Shown here: positions 53,481 through 61,802 of the stretch, in pieces | Layout: each line of letters begins with the position of its first letter | How positions within the stretch are numbered: position 1 is the first letter of the stretch | Origin: JBMFVE01 sp049966155 | GTDB taxonomy: Bacteria; Bacteroidota; Ignavibacteria; Kryptoniales; JAKASW01 | DNA: 64,000 nt | NCBI GenBank assembly: GCA_049966155.1 | Contig: JBMFVE010000004.1 | Location: 1 to 64,000 of the forward strand | Direction: 5' to 3' | The notes under the pieces: model-generated | The model's input: only the letters and a program-made list of their open reading frames with translations | Database searches by the model: none | What the model was told of the DNA's origin: nothing | Made by a program: the position numbers and the translations under genes

Positions 53481-54059
53481 ATGAGCGAAGTGAAGGTGGA
53501 TTTTGAACTGGAAGATCTTGTGAGAGAATTTTTAGCAAAAATTGGTGAAGACCCATCACGCGAGGGTTTGCAAAAAACTCCATACAGGGTTGCCCGGGCC
53601 TATGAATTTCTGACAAAAGGATACAGGCAGGACATTGACGCTGTGATGAACAATGCAATCTTTGAAGAAAAGTATAGTCAAATAGTAATTGTTAAGGACA
53701 TTGACTTTTACAGCCTCTGTGAGCACCACCTGCTTCCTTTTTTTGGAAAAGTGCACATTGCATATATCCCTGATGGTAAAATAATTGGGCTGAGTAAACT
53801 CCCGAGGATAGTGGAAGTTTTTGCCCGCAGGCTTCAAGTTCAGGAAAGGATGACAGAGCAAATAGCCGAGACGCTATACCAGTACCTGCAGCCTCGTGGA
53901 GTTGGCGTAGTAGTGGAGGGACAGCACCTGTGTATGATGATGAGGGGAGTGGAAAAGCAGAATTCTGTTGCCACAACGAGCGCAATGCTGGGGGAATTCC
54001 ACGATGACGTTAAAACCAGAGAAGAATTTTTGAATCTAATTAGACAGAGGTTAGGTTGA
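53481..54059 (+). CDS. folE: GTP cyclohydrolase I
   Basis: 192 residues. It converts GTP to dihydroneopterin triphosphate, the first step to folate and other pterins. EDPSREGLQKTPYRVARAYEFLTKGY, then the Zn and active-site stretch DFYSLCEHHLLPFFGKVHIAYIP, IIGLSKLPRIVEVFARRLQVQERMTEQIAETL and CMMMRGVEKQNSVATTSAM are all present. The second Zn Cys lies in LCMMMRG. AAGAGGAG precedes the ATG. An SDR gene begins one base after the stop. Confidence 0.97.
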   Translation: MSEVKVDFELEDLVREFLAKIGEDPSREGLQKTPYRVARAYEFLTKGYRQDIDAVMNNAIFEEKYSQIVIVKDIDFYSLCEHHLLPFFGKVHIAYIPDGKIIGLSKLPRIVEVFARRLQVQERMTEQIAETLYQYLQPRGVGVVVEGQHLCMMMRGVEKQNSVATTSAMLGEFHDDVKTREEFLNLIRQRLG

Positions 54060-54060
54060 A

Positions 54061-54771
54061 TTGAAACTCCATGGAAAAGTCGTTGTAATTACAGGTGCAA
54101 GCAGAGGTATAGGGAAAGAAATAGCGAAAAAGTTTGCTTCTGAAGGAGCAAAAGTAGTTGCCGCTTCAAGAACTTATGAGCACATTGCGAAGGTCGCAGA
54201 TGAAATTAGCAAAAGTAACGGTGAGTGTTTACCTGTTGCTGTTGACATTTCAAACGAAGCTGATGTTGAGAGAATGATTTCCGCAGCATCAGCCAAATTT
54301 AAAAGAATTGACATTCTGGTGAACAATGCTGGCGTTGGTATATTTAAACCCGTGGTGGAAACTACCACAGATGAGTTCGATCTTCAGTTTGGTGTTAATA
54401 TGCGGGGTACATATCTGGCTACAAGGGCTGTTCTTCCTTTAATGATCTCTCAGGAGGACGGTGTGATAATCAATATAGCCTCTCTGGCTGGTAAAAATGC
54501 AGTTGAAAACGGCGCTGTTTACGCTGCGACCAAATGGGCAATGATAGGATTTGCAAGAAGCCTGATGCTTGAAGTGAGAAAGTACAATGTTAGAATTGTA
54601 ACAATAAGTCCTGGCTCGGTGGACACGTCGTTCGGCAGAGGGGTTTACCGGCCGAACTCAGAAAAAATTTTAAAACCAGAGGATGTGGCAGAGGCTGCGC
54701 TATTAGCAGCCATCATGCCGCCGCGTGCAATGATGAGTGAAGTTGATCTGAGACCGACAAATCCCAAATAG
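54061..54771 (+). CDS. Short-chain dehydrogenase/reductase, directly after folE
   Basis: 236 residues, classical SDR. ITGASRGIGKEIAKKF binds NADP(H), NNAGVGIFKP is the central motif, and catalytic Ser, Tyr and Lys are intact (NIASLAG, GAVYAATKWAMIGF). PGSVDTSFG follows. The TTG start is one base after the folE stop, so expression is coupled. A sepiapterin- or pterin-related reductase role is possible because of folE, but ketoacyl reductase or other substrates cannot be excluded. Confidence 0.87.
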   Translation: MKLHGKVVVITGASRGIGKEIAKKFASEGAKVVAASRTYEHIAKVADEISKSNGECLPVAVDISNEADVERMISAASAKFKRIDILVNNAGVGIFKPVVETTTDEFDLQFGVNMRGTYLATRAVLPLMISQEDGVIINIASLAGKNAVENGAVYAATKWAMIGFARSLMLEVRKYNVRIVTISPGSVDTSFGRGVYRPNSEKILKPEDVAEAALLAAIMPPRAMMSEVDLRPTNPK

Positions 54772-54781
54772 GATTTTCAAA

Positions 54782-55783
54782 ATGGCGTTTAAAATGTTTG
54801 ACATAACTATTATTGGAGGAGGTCCCGTTGGGCTTTATGGCCTTTTTTATGCTGGCTTGCGTGGAATGAAAGCAAAGTTAATTGATGCTCTTCCTGAATT
54901 GGGAGGACAACTGGTTACGCTTTATCCAGAAAAATATATTTATGATGTTGCAGGCTTTCCAAAGATTCTTGCTCGTGATCTTGCAAAAAATCTTATTTCA
55001 CAGGCACTTAGTTTTAATCCTGAAGTATTCCTTGGCGAAAGGGTCGTCTCAATTGAACAAAGGCAAAATGACGGGCGTTTATGTTATCGCCTTTTAACGG
55101 AGGGAGGAAATGAGCACTTTACCTCCACGATTATCCTCACAGCAGGGATTGGAGCATTCAGGCCGCGCAAGCTTCCGATTCCTGAGTTAGATAGATTCGA
55201 AGGCAATGGCGTTCATTACTTTGTCAATGAGAAAGGACTTTTTAAGGGGAAGAAGGTCTTAATTGTTGGAGGAGGTGATTCAGCCGTAGACTGGGCTCTA
55301 AATCTCCTTGGTACTGCCAATAAGATAACTTTGATACACAGGCGAGATAAGTTTCGTGCACATGAAAAAAATGTGGCTCAGTTAATGAATTCTCCGGTTG
55401 ATGTCATGACCTATCATGAATTAAAAAGATTTATTGCAAATGAAAAGATAGAAAAGGGTGTAATATACGATAATCGCACTCTTGAAGAGAAGACTCTGGA
55501 AATTGACGCTATCATTTTAAACCTTGGTTTTCAAGCTGATTTGGGGCCTCTGAAAAATTGGGGTCTGGATCTCGATCGGACCGGAATTAAGGTTAATTAT
55601 CGAATGGAGACAAATCTTCCCGGAATTTTTGCTGCGGGCGATATCGCTTCTCATCCAGGCAAACTGAAATTAATCAGCACAGGCTTTGGTGAAGTTGCAA
55701 CAGCTGTCAATTTCGCTAAAAACTACATTGATCCTGATTCTAAAGTTTTTCCCGGTCACTCAAGTGATCTTTCGCTTGGTTAA
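54782..55783 (+). CDS. Ferredoxin-NADP+ reductase, thioredoxin-reductase-like type
   Basis: 333 residues. FAD site TIIGGGPVGLYGLFYAGLRGMKAKLIDALPELGGQL, NADP site VLIVGGGDSAVDWALNL followed by HRRDKFRAHE, and the C-terminal AAGDIASHPGKLKLISTGFGEVATAV. No CxxC redox pair is seen, so it is not a thioredoxin reductase. It matches the FNR class known from green sulfur bacteria and Bacillus YumC. It would exchange electrons between the NifJ-reduced ferredoxin pool and NADP. The start is 10 bases after the SDR stop, suggesting a folE-SDR-FNR operon. Confidence 0.93.
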   Translation: MAFKMFDITIIGGGPVGLYGLFYAGLRGMKAKLIDALPELGGQLVTLYPEKYIYDVAGFPKILARDLAKNLISQALSFNPEVFLGERVVSIEQRQNDGRLCYRLLTEGGNEHFTSTIILTAGIGAFRPRKLPIPELDRFEGNGVHYFVNEKGLFKGKKVLIVGGGDSAVDWALNLLGTANKITLIHRRDKFRAHEKNVAQLMNSPVDVMTYHELKRFIANEKIEKGVIYDNRTLEEKTLEIDAIILNLGFQADLGPLKNWGLDLDRTGIKVNYRMETNLPGIFAAGDIASHPGKLKLISTGFGEVATAVNFAKNYIDPDSKVFPGHSSDLSLG

Positions 55784-55820
55784 ACAATCTGTATTATAAA
55801 ACCTTGCCTTTATCTCAACC

Positions 55821-57155
55821 ATGAGCCCAATTTTTGTCAACCAGGTGAAATTAGCCCGCCTGTCCATTTTTGCCAGCGGACAATTATCAATAGCACGAAA
55901 GAAGTTGTTCAGGAATTTTCGTTCGTTGAGACACTACAATTACCGACTTTATTGGTTTTCGCAGCTAATCTCGATGACCGGCACATGGATGCAGAACGTC
56001 GCGCAGTCATGGCTGGTTATAACAATGACAGGTTCGGCGGTAGCACTTGGCACAGTGACCGCATTTCAATTCCTGCCAATTTTATTCTTATCGTTGTTTG
56101 CCGGGGTTTACGTTGATCGCATTCCTAAAAGGAGACTGTTGCTTGTTACTCAGACAGTTTCTGCTATCCAGGCATTTGCCATGGCATATCTTGTTTACAC
56201 CAAATCTGTGACAATATGGGAAATTTATATCCTTGCAATGCTACTCGGATTCACAAATTCATTCGATCAACCTGGCAGGCAAGCGTTTGTAGCCGAAATG
56301 GTGCCGGACGATGACATTCCAAATGCAGTAGCACTTAATTCACTCCTGTTTAACACGGCACGAACCCTTGGGCCCGCAGTTGCCGGAATTTCTATAGCTT
56401 TAATAGGTATGGCTTTAAGTTTTGCGATTAACGGAATAAGCTTTGTCGCTGTAGTCATTGCATTGATAATGATGAAGCCTGAACTTCTGAGAACATTTCC
56501 AATCAAGCGTGAAAAATCAATGGCTGCTGATCTTAAAGAGGGATTTTCCTATGTGAGAAGGACCCCCTTAATTGCTGGTCTTCTCATGATACTGGCATTT
56601 GTCGGAACTTTTGGGTACAACTTCAGTACTGCCTTACCCCTTCTCACAAAAAATATATTGGGAGGCGGGCCGCAGTTATTTGGCATTGTAACTTCTTCTG
56701 TAGGAATAGGCTCAATGTTAGGGGCGATGGTTGTTGCGAGTCGTGCAAGACCATCCTTACGTATTGTTATTACCTCAGCTATGCTGTTCGGGTTTTTTGA
56801 GATTATTGTGTCATTGATTCGTAATGTTTGGCTATCCCTTTTGTTGCTGGCGCTCGTAGGAGCCTCAGGGATTATCTATACCGCTACGACCAACACAATG
56901 CTGCAACTCAATAGTCCTCCTAATTTGAGAGGACGAATAATGGCCTTGTATGTTATGGTTTTTACCGGCAGTACGCCCATTGGTGCCGTTTTCACAGGAT
57001 TTGTTGCAGATTATGCAGGTACGCCACTTATGATTCTAATTGAAGGTAGCCTCTGCATTTTTGGAGCCATTGTTGGAATTGTTTACTCCAGAAGGAACTC
57101 AGAGAGGATTAAATCATCGGGAGCCCGGGCTGCGGGTGCTCCCGATGCACAATAA
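55821..57155 (+). CDS. MFS exporter (MFS_3/EntS-like)
   Basis: 444 residues and about twelve hydrophobic segments. FRSLRHYNYRLYWFSQLISMTGTWMQNVAQSWLV, the loop GVYVDRIPKRRLLLVTQ, and NSFDQPGRQAFVAEMVPDDDIPNAVALNSLLFNTARTLGPAVAG are typical of the EntS/MFS_3 exporters. The charged N-terminal 30 residues vary within the family, so an internal start is possible. Substrate unknown; the group includes siderophore and drug exporters. The last codons carry a GC-rich inverted repeat. Confidence 0.88.
   Translation: MSPIFVNQVKLARLSIFASGQLSIARKKLFRNFRSLRHYNYRLYWFSQLISMTGTWMQNVAQSWLVITMTGSAVALGTVTAFQFLPILFLSLFAGVYVDRIPKRRLLLVTQTVSAIQAFAMAYLVYTKSVTIWEIYILAMLLGFTNSFDQPGRQAFVAEMVPDDDIPNAVALNSLLFNTARTLGPAVAGISIALIGMALSFAINGISFVAVVIALIMMKPELLRTFPIKREKSMAADLKEGFSYVRRTPLIAGLLMILAFVGTFGYNFSTALPLLTKNILGGGPQLFGIVTSSVGIGSMLGAMVVASRARPSLRIVITSAMLFGFFEIIVSLIRNVWLSLLLLALVGASGIIYTATTNTMLQLNSPPNLRGRIMALYVMVFTGSTPIGAVFTGFVADYAGTPLMILIEGSLCIFGAIVGIVYSRRNSERIKSSGARAAGAPDAQ
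57115..57147. terminator. Inverted repeat at the end of the MFS gene, possible bidirectional terminator
   Basis: CATCGGGAGC (57115) and GCTCCCGATG (57138) form a perfect 10-bp stem inside the last codons of the MFS gene. The next gene converges with a one-base gap. No T run follows on either strand, so it may act by pausing or as a transcript end stabiliser. Confidence 0.45.
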
Positions 57156-57156
57156 C

Positions 57157-57669
57157 TTACTTCGAACTATCCTGAGGGAACACAGGATGTCTCATTTTAC
57201 TCCCCATTTTCATGAAGTTGTTTCGCATCATTTGCATCCTGTGGACCATTGCGCGCTGGAAAAATCGTGGATGCTCAAGGACTCTCTTCCATATTTTTTG
57301 CTGCTCCGGTGTTAGAATCTTATTCACTGCAAACCAGCTGTCAAGTCTGTTTTTCCAGACTTGTGCCTGGAGCCTTGATATTTCATCAAGCTTGCTCTCA
57401 AGCGCGCTCTGGTCTGGACTTGAAGCCGAGGCTAATTGCTCATAGTCAATTTTTGCATTTGCAATCTTTGCACGTAAATCAATTTGCTTTTTCATCAGAT
57501 CAAACTTAATCCTGTTGAACTCCTGCTTTTGATCTGCAGTCAAATTTAAACTTCCAATCAAATGAAAGGGGTCCATGTTTAACTGGTTCCGCAGCTTAGC
57601 GGGTTGTGAAAAAGCCTGAGATGTCACGAGAATGACAGCGAGCAATATTGCTGACAGTTTAGTTTTCAT
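57157..57669 (-). CDS. Spy/CpxP-like periplasmic protein
   Basis: 170 residues. A signal peptide (about 1-21, MKTKLSAILLAVILVTSQAFS) precedes a helical domain. The pattern LNLTADQKQEFNRIKFDLMKKQIDLRAKIANAKIDYEQL, LESKLDEISRLQAQVWKNRL and ILTPEQQKIWKRVLE is the LTxxQ architecture of Spy/CpxP/ZraP-like proteins. Family members act as periplasmic chaperones or metal sensors. The C-terminal tail is rich in Met, Arg, His and Lys (RAMVHRMQMMRNNFMKMG). The start at 57669 has AAAGGAGAT; the longer frame is rejected. No sensor kinase is adjacent. Confidence 0.85.
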   Translation of the reverse strand: MKTKLSAILLAVILVTSQAFSQPAKLRNQLNMDPFHLIGSLNLTADQKQEFNRIKFDLMKKQIDLRAKIANAKIDYEQLASASSPDQSALESKLDEISRLQAQVWKNRLDSWFAVNKILTPEQQKIWKRVLEHPRFFQRAMVHRMQMMRNNFMKMGSKMRHPVFPQDSSK

Positions 57670-57819
57670 TTTTAAATCTCCTTTTCTCTGCATCCTTTGA
57701 CGCCCTGTGACCAGTGGTGGTTTAACTTGCTTCTCTGGTGACATCTGAACCGGTATTTCCCATTGTACATCCATGTTCAATACTGATTTCCTTGAAGCCT
57801 CGTTAAGGTTGGTTTATAT

Positions 57820-57892
57820 TCTGTTTCAACAGGCTGTGCAGATTAGCTTTTTGACTTGAGAAAAGATTTTTCAGTGTATCCATTGAAACAGA
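57820..57892. repeat. 10-bp inverted repeat upstream of tgt
   Basis: TCTGTTTCAA (57820-57829) and TTGAAACAGA (57883-57892) are perfect reverse complements 53 bases apart, within the 159-base gap between divergent genes. They could be an operator pair or a long hairpin. A TTGACT sits between them (57851) but no good -10 box follows. Confidence 0.45.
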
Positions 57893-57939
57893 CCCGATCA
57901 CGGGAGCCCTTCAAATGATGAGAATACTGAGCTATTTAT

Positions 57940-59085
57940 ATGCTGGAATTCGCGATAGAAAAATGTGATAAGCTAACCAAAGCCCGTGCAGGGATAATCC
58001 GAACAGGTCACGGGATTATAAAAACACCTGTGTTTATGCCCGTGGGTACGAGGGGAAGTATCAAGGCAGTCGAACAAAGAGAGCTTCGTGAAATAGATGC
58101 GCAAATTATTCTCGGAAATACATATCATTTATTTCAAAGGCCTGGTGTTGATGTGCTTTACAAGTTTGGCGGACTGCATTCATTTATTTCCTGGGACAGA
58201 CCAATTTTGACGGACAGCGGAGGTTTTCAAGTTTTGAGTCTTTCAGAACTTAGAAAACTGACTGAAGACGGGGTGGAATTTCGATCTCATATTGACGGCT
58301 CCGTACATTTTTTCTCTCCTGAACGAATAATAGAAATAGAAAGGCAAATAGGTGCGGATATAATCATGACGCTTGATGAATGTACGCCTTATCCCTCAGA
58401 CCGCGATTACGCTATAAAGAGCCTTGAACTTACACACCAATGGGCAAGAAGGTGCAAAAATCACTTTACTTCTACCAAGAGTCTGTATGGCTATCCGCAA
58501 TATCTCTTTGGAATTGTGCAAGGAAGCACCTATCCTGACCTGCGTGAAAAAAGTGCGCAAAAAATCATGGAAATAGAGTTTGATGGATACGCTATTGGCG
58601 GTCTGGCAGTAGGGGAACCGGCAGATATTATGTACGAAATTACCGACATGGTTACAGATATCTTACCGCAAGACAGGCCGCGATATTTAATGGGGGTAGG
58701 TACCCCTCAAAACTTACTTGAGTCAATTGAACGAGGGGTGGACATGTTTGATTGTGTGCTTCCAACGAGAAACGGGAGGAATGGACAGGTGTTCACCAAG
58801 ACAGGAACTTTGAATATAAAAAATAACATTTTTAAGTATGATGACACCCCGATAGACAGTTCATGTGACTGCTATACCTGCAGGTACTTTTCTCGTGCCT
58901 ATTTGCGCCATTTATTTAATGTTCGTGAAATTCTCGGTTTGCAATTAGCTTCATTACATAATTTGAGGTTTTTCATTAACTTAGTTAGTGAAGCCAGGCA
59001 AGCGATTGTTAAAGGTAATTTCTCTGAATTCAAAGCCGGTAAACTTGAAATGCTCAATACACAAAACAAACAGGAGGAATCTTGA
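57940..59085 (+). CDS. tgt: tRNA-guanine transglycosylase
   Basis: 381 residues, full length. It exchanges guanine 34 for the queuine precursor preQ1 in tRNAs with GUN anticodons. TPVFMPVGTRGSIKAVEQREL, ILGNTYHLFQRPG, the nucleophile region PILTDSGGFQVLSLSELRK, DECTPYPSDRDYA, QGSTYPDLREKSAQ, and the Zn motif SCDCYTCRYFSRAYLRHLF are all intact. Its TGA overlaps the yajC start (TTGA). The tgt-yajC pairing is a conserved bacterial arrangement. Confidence 0.97.
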   Translation: MLEFAIEKCDKLTKARAGIIRTGHGIIKTPVFMPVGTRGSIKAVEQRELREIDAQIILGNTYHLFQRPGVDVLYKFGGLHSFISWDRPILTDSGGFQVLSLSELRKLTEDGVEFRSHIDGSVHFFSPERIIEIERQIGADIIMTLDECTPYPSDRDYAIKSLELTHQWARRCKNHFTSTKSLYGYPQYLFGIVQGSTYPDLREKSAQKIMEIEFDGYAIGGLAVGEPADIMYEITDMVTDILPQDRPRYLMGVGTPQNLLESIERGVDMFDCVLPTRNGRNGQVFTKTGTLNIKNNIFKYDDTPIDSSCDCYTCRYFSRAYLRHLFNVREILGLQLASLHNLRFFINLVSEARQAIVKGNFSEFKAGKLEMLNTQNKQEES

Positions 59086-59396
59086 AGACGTTACTATTAA
59101 CGTTAATGGCTCCGCAGGGCGGCGGCGACGCAGGCAGCGGAATGATCAGTACAATTGTAATGTTTGCACTGATTATCTTTATTTTTTATTTCATGATAAT
59201 TCGACCCCAGAGTAAGCGTCAAAAAGAACGACAAAAAATGTTAGATGCACTTAAGAAAGGCGATAAGGTGGTGACAAGTGGAGGCCTTCACGGCCGGGTT
59301 GTTGGATTGGAAGACAAAACTGTGCTTGTTGAGATTGCTGAAAACGTGAAAGTAAAGGTTGAAAAGTCCGCAGTAGCTGCTGTCATCCAGGAGTAG
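59082..59396 (+). CDS. yajC: Preprotein translocase subunit YajC
   Basis: 104 residues. One transmembrane helix (about 20-39, MISTIVMFALIIFIFYFMIIRPQ) is followed by the cytoplasmic pattern KRQKERQKMLDALKKGDKVVTSGGLHGRVVGLEDKTVLVEIAENVKVKVEKSAV. YajC associates with SecDF in protein export. The start is TTG at 59082, overlapping the tgt stop by four bases. ribBA starts 5 bases after the stop. secD and secF are not in the window. Confidence 0.96.
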   Translation: MKTLLLTLMAPQGGGDAGSGMISTIVMFALIIFIFYFMIIRPQSKRQKERQKMLDALKKGDKVVTSGGLHGRVVGLEDKTVLVEIAENVKVKVEKSAVAAVIQE

Positions 59397-59400
59397 TTAA

Positions 59401-60648
59401 ATGTTCTTCGATTCAATTGACACGGCATTGGAAGATATACGAAATGGAAAACCTGTTATTGTGGTTGATGATGAGGACAGGGAGAATGAAGGCGATTTTA
59501 TAATTGCAGCAGAGAAAGTTACACCTGAATCAATCAACTTTCTTGTAAAGAATGGGCGAGGCATTGTCTGTATAGCTCTCCTTCCACGCCGGGCAGAGGA
59601 ACTTGGACTTGATTTAATGGTAGAGTCCAATACTTCTCCGCATCAAACAGCTTTTACCATAAGTGTGGACGTTTTAAAGGGGACGACAACCGGTGTATCT
59701 GCAGCTGATAGAGCAGCGACAATTCGGGCACTCATTGACCCTACTACAAAGCCTGAAGATTTAGGAAGACCGGGGCATATATTCCCTCTTCGCGCAATGG
59801 AAGAAGGCGTGTTAAGGCGCGCTGGCCACACAGAGGCAGCTGTTGACCTTGCACGCCTTGCAGGGCTATATCCCGCCGGCGTGTTGTGTGAGATTATGAA
59901 TGATGATGGAACGATGGCCAGAGGTGAAGAGCTTTTCCGGATTGCGCAGCGATTTAATCTTCGTCTTGTGACGATTCGTGATCTAATTAACTTTCGAATG
60001 AAGACTGAAAAACTTGTAGAAAGAATTGTAGTCACAAATTTGCCCACACGTTATGGGACATTTAAGCTTCACCTTTATCAGAGCAAAACTGACAAGAAAG
60101 AACACCTGGCACTTGTAAAAGGTGAGATAAATCCTGATGAACCTGTCCTGGTACGGGTGCACTCTGAATGTTTAACAGGAGATGTCTTTGGTTCGTTGAG
60201 ATGCGACTGCGGCGAGCAATTACACTGCGCCATGGAGATGGTGGAACAGGAGGGGAGAGGGGTTGTCCTTTACATGCGTCAGGAGGGAAGGGGTATTGGT
60301 TTGGTAAACAAGCTCAAAGCCTACAAGCTTCAGGATGAAGGCAAGGATACGGTCGAAGCGAATGAAATTCTTGGTTTTAAAGCAGATCTCAGGGACTACG
60401 GGATTGGTGCACAGATACTTGTTGATCTTGGAGTTAGAAAAATGCGTTTACTTACAAACAATCCAAGGAAGGTGGTAGGGCTGGAGGGTTATGGCCTGGA
60501 GATAATTGATAGGGTTCCCCTGATAGTCAAACCAAACGCAATAAATGAGAAGTATTTGAAGACGAAAAGGGATAAGCTGGGTCATTTAATTTTGGACTCA
60601 GATGACGAAAAAAATTGTTGTCCTACTGACTATTTTCAAAACCGATAA
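59401..60648 (+). CDS. ribBA: Bifunctional 3,4-dihydroxy-2-butanone-4-phosphate synthase / GTP cyclohydrolase II
   Basis: 415 residues, two complete domains of riboflavin synthesis. RibB (about 1-200): VVDDEDRENEGDFIIAAE, RGIVCIALL, DRAATIRALIDP and RAGHTEAAVDLARLAGL. RibA (about 205-400): VRVHSECLTGDVFGSLRCDCGEQLH with three Zn cysteines, YMRQEGRGIGLVNKLKAYKLQD and LLTNNPRKVVGLEGYGLEI. It probably shares a transcript with tgt and yajC and ends at a terminator. Confidence 0.97.
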   Translation: MFFDSIDTALEDIRNGKPVIVVDDEDRENEGDFIIAAEKVTPESINFLVKNGRGIVCIALLPRRAEELGLDLMVESNTSPHQTAFTISVDVLKGTTTGVSAADRAATIRALIDPTTKPEDLGRPGHIFPLRAMEEGVLRRAGHTEAAVDLARLAGLYPAGVLCEIMNDDGTMARGEELFRIAQRFNLRLVTIRDLINFRMKTEKLVERIVVTNLPTRYGTFKLHLYQSKTDKKEHLALVKGEINPDEPVLVRVHSECLTGDVFGSLRCDCGEQLHCAMEMVEQEGRGVVLYMRQEGRGIGLVNKLKAYKLQDEGKDTVEANEILGFKADLRDYGIGAQILVDLGVRKMRLLTNNPRKVVGLEGYGLEIIDRVPLIVKPNAINEKYLKTKRDKLGHLILDSDDEKNCCPTDYFQNR

Positions 60649-60666
60649 ATTGTTAAATTATAAGTA

Positions 60667-60703
60667 AGCCATTTAGCTCACCGAGCAAATGGCTTTTGTA
60701 TTT
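60667..60703 (+). terminator. Terminator after ribBA
   Basis: AGCCATTT pairs with AAATGGCT, continued by an inner GCTC/GAGC stem with a one-base bulge, and followed by TTTGTATTTT. It closes the tgt-yajC-ribBA unit. Confidence 0.85.
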
Positions 60704-60759
60704 TATCCAGCTTGTAGAGAAAAAGCATTTTGTAAGATTTATATGTTAAGGAGGATCCA

Positions 60760-61236
60760 ATGTCAAATAATGCTGTTTATTTGACCAGAGAAAAGTTAGC
60801 TGAACTTGAAGCCCAATTGAAAGAACTAAAGACAAAAGGCCGACAGGAAGCTGCACGTAAGTTGGCTGAAGCTCGTTCCCACGGCGACCTTTCTGAAAAT
60901 TCGGAATATGATGCTGCAAAAGAAGAAATGGCAATGCTTGAACTTCGAATTGCGCAGCTTGAGCAAACCCTTTCGAGAACAAGGGTTATGGATCCCAACG
61001 AAGTGCGCACAGATAAGGTATATATATTTAGTAAAGTAAAGGTGCAGGATCTCCTTTCAAACAGGATACTTGAATACCAGCTTGTTTCAACCGAAGAAGC
61101 TGATGTTGTCAACGGCAGGATATCGACAGACTCACCTATCGGCAAAGGGCTCCTTGGGAAAACCGTTGGAGACGTAGTCAGCGTGCGCGTTCCATCAGGT
61201 GTTAAGCAGTATAAGATTCTTGAAATCAATAAATGA
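60760..61236 (+). CDS. greA: Transcription elongation factor GreA
   Basis: 158 residues. An N-terminal coiled coil (about 1-75: VYLTREKLAELEAQLKEL, GDLSENSEYDAAKEEMAMLELRIAQLE) carries the acidic tip. The C-terminal FKBP-like domain has VSTEEADVVNGRISTDSPIGKGLLGKTVGDVVSVRVPSG. GreA rescues backtracked RNA polymerase by stimulating transcript cleavage. AAGGAGG precedes the ATG. The stop overlaps the next ATG (ATGA). Confidence 0.97.
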   Translation: MSNNAVYLTREKLAELEAQLKELKTKGRQEAARKLAEARSHGDLSENSEYDAAKEEMAMLELRIAQLEQTLSRTRVMDPNEVRTDKVYIFSKVKVQDLLSNRILEYQLVSTEEADVVNGRISTDSPIGKGLLGKTVGDVVSVRVPSGVKQYKILEINK

Positions 61237-61766
61237 TGTCCAGGAACTTAGAGTATAAGGCTGAAGCAGTTGATATTGGGAACCTGGAAAGGGAATTTGT
61301 CGCCAATGGAGCAGTGTTTAAAATGTCCATGCATCAGGTGGATACTTATTTTAATGTAAGCAGGGGGCGCTTGAAAATTAGAACAATTGAAGGTGGAGGA
61401 GCTGAACTAATTTTTTATGAAAGAGAGGAAAAGAGCCCAGATTCAATGATAAGTTTGTATCATCTGGCTCCAATCCCTGAGAAAGGGATTATCGATATCC
61501 TTGGACTGGCCCTAAATGTGAAAGTCAGGGTGGAAAAAGTAAGAAGGCTGCTGATGTTGGAAAATGCGCGAATACATCTGGATGAGGTCAAAAATCTGGG
61601 GAATTTTCTGGAAATTGAGGTTGTCCACGAGGGTAATGATCATGATGATCGAATACTGCTTCAGTATTTGAAGAGAATTGCAGCCAAATATATAGTAAGA
61701 GAGTTAAACAAATCATATAGCGATTTGCTCCTTGAAGGCAGAGAGAGCATTTCTGCCGGGAGATAA
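61233..61766 (+). CDS. CYTH-domain protein (class IV adenylate cyclase / thiamine triphosphatase fold)
   Basis: 177 residues. NLEYKAEAVDIGNLEREF, then QVDTYFNVSRGRLKIRTIEGGGAELIFYEREEK, VRVEKVRRLLMLENARIHLDEVKNLGNFLEIEVV form the CYTH tunnel pattern with alternating charged residues. The class includes CyaB adenylate cyclase, triphosphatases and thiamine-triphosphatase. Which activity is present cannot be told from sequence. Coupled to greA by ATGA; galT follows. Confidence 0.85.
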   Translation: MMSRNLEYKAEAVDIGNLEREFVANGAVFKMSMHQVDTYFNVSRGRLKIRTIEGGGAELIFYEREEKSPDSMISLYHLAPIPEKGIIDILGLALNVKVRVEKVRRLLMLENARIHLDEVKNLGNFLEIEVVHEGNDHDDRILLQYLKRIAAKYIVRELNKSYSDLLLEGRESISAGR

Positions 61767-61802
61767 TTCCACTCAGTTAATTTAATTAGAAAAGGGGAAA
61801 CT

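Noticed and set aside
54782..55783. Thioredoxin reductase
   Set aside because: The FAD and NADP motifs fit, but the redox CxxC pair is absent, which is typical of the FNR branch.
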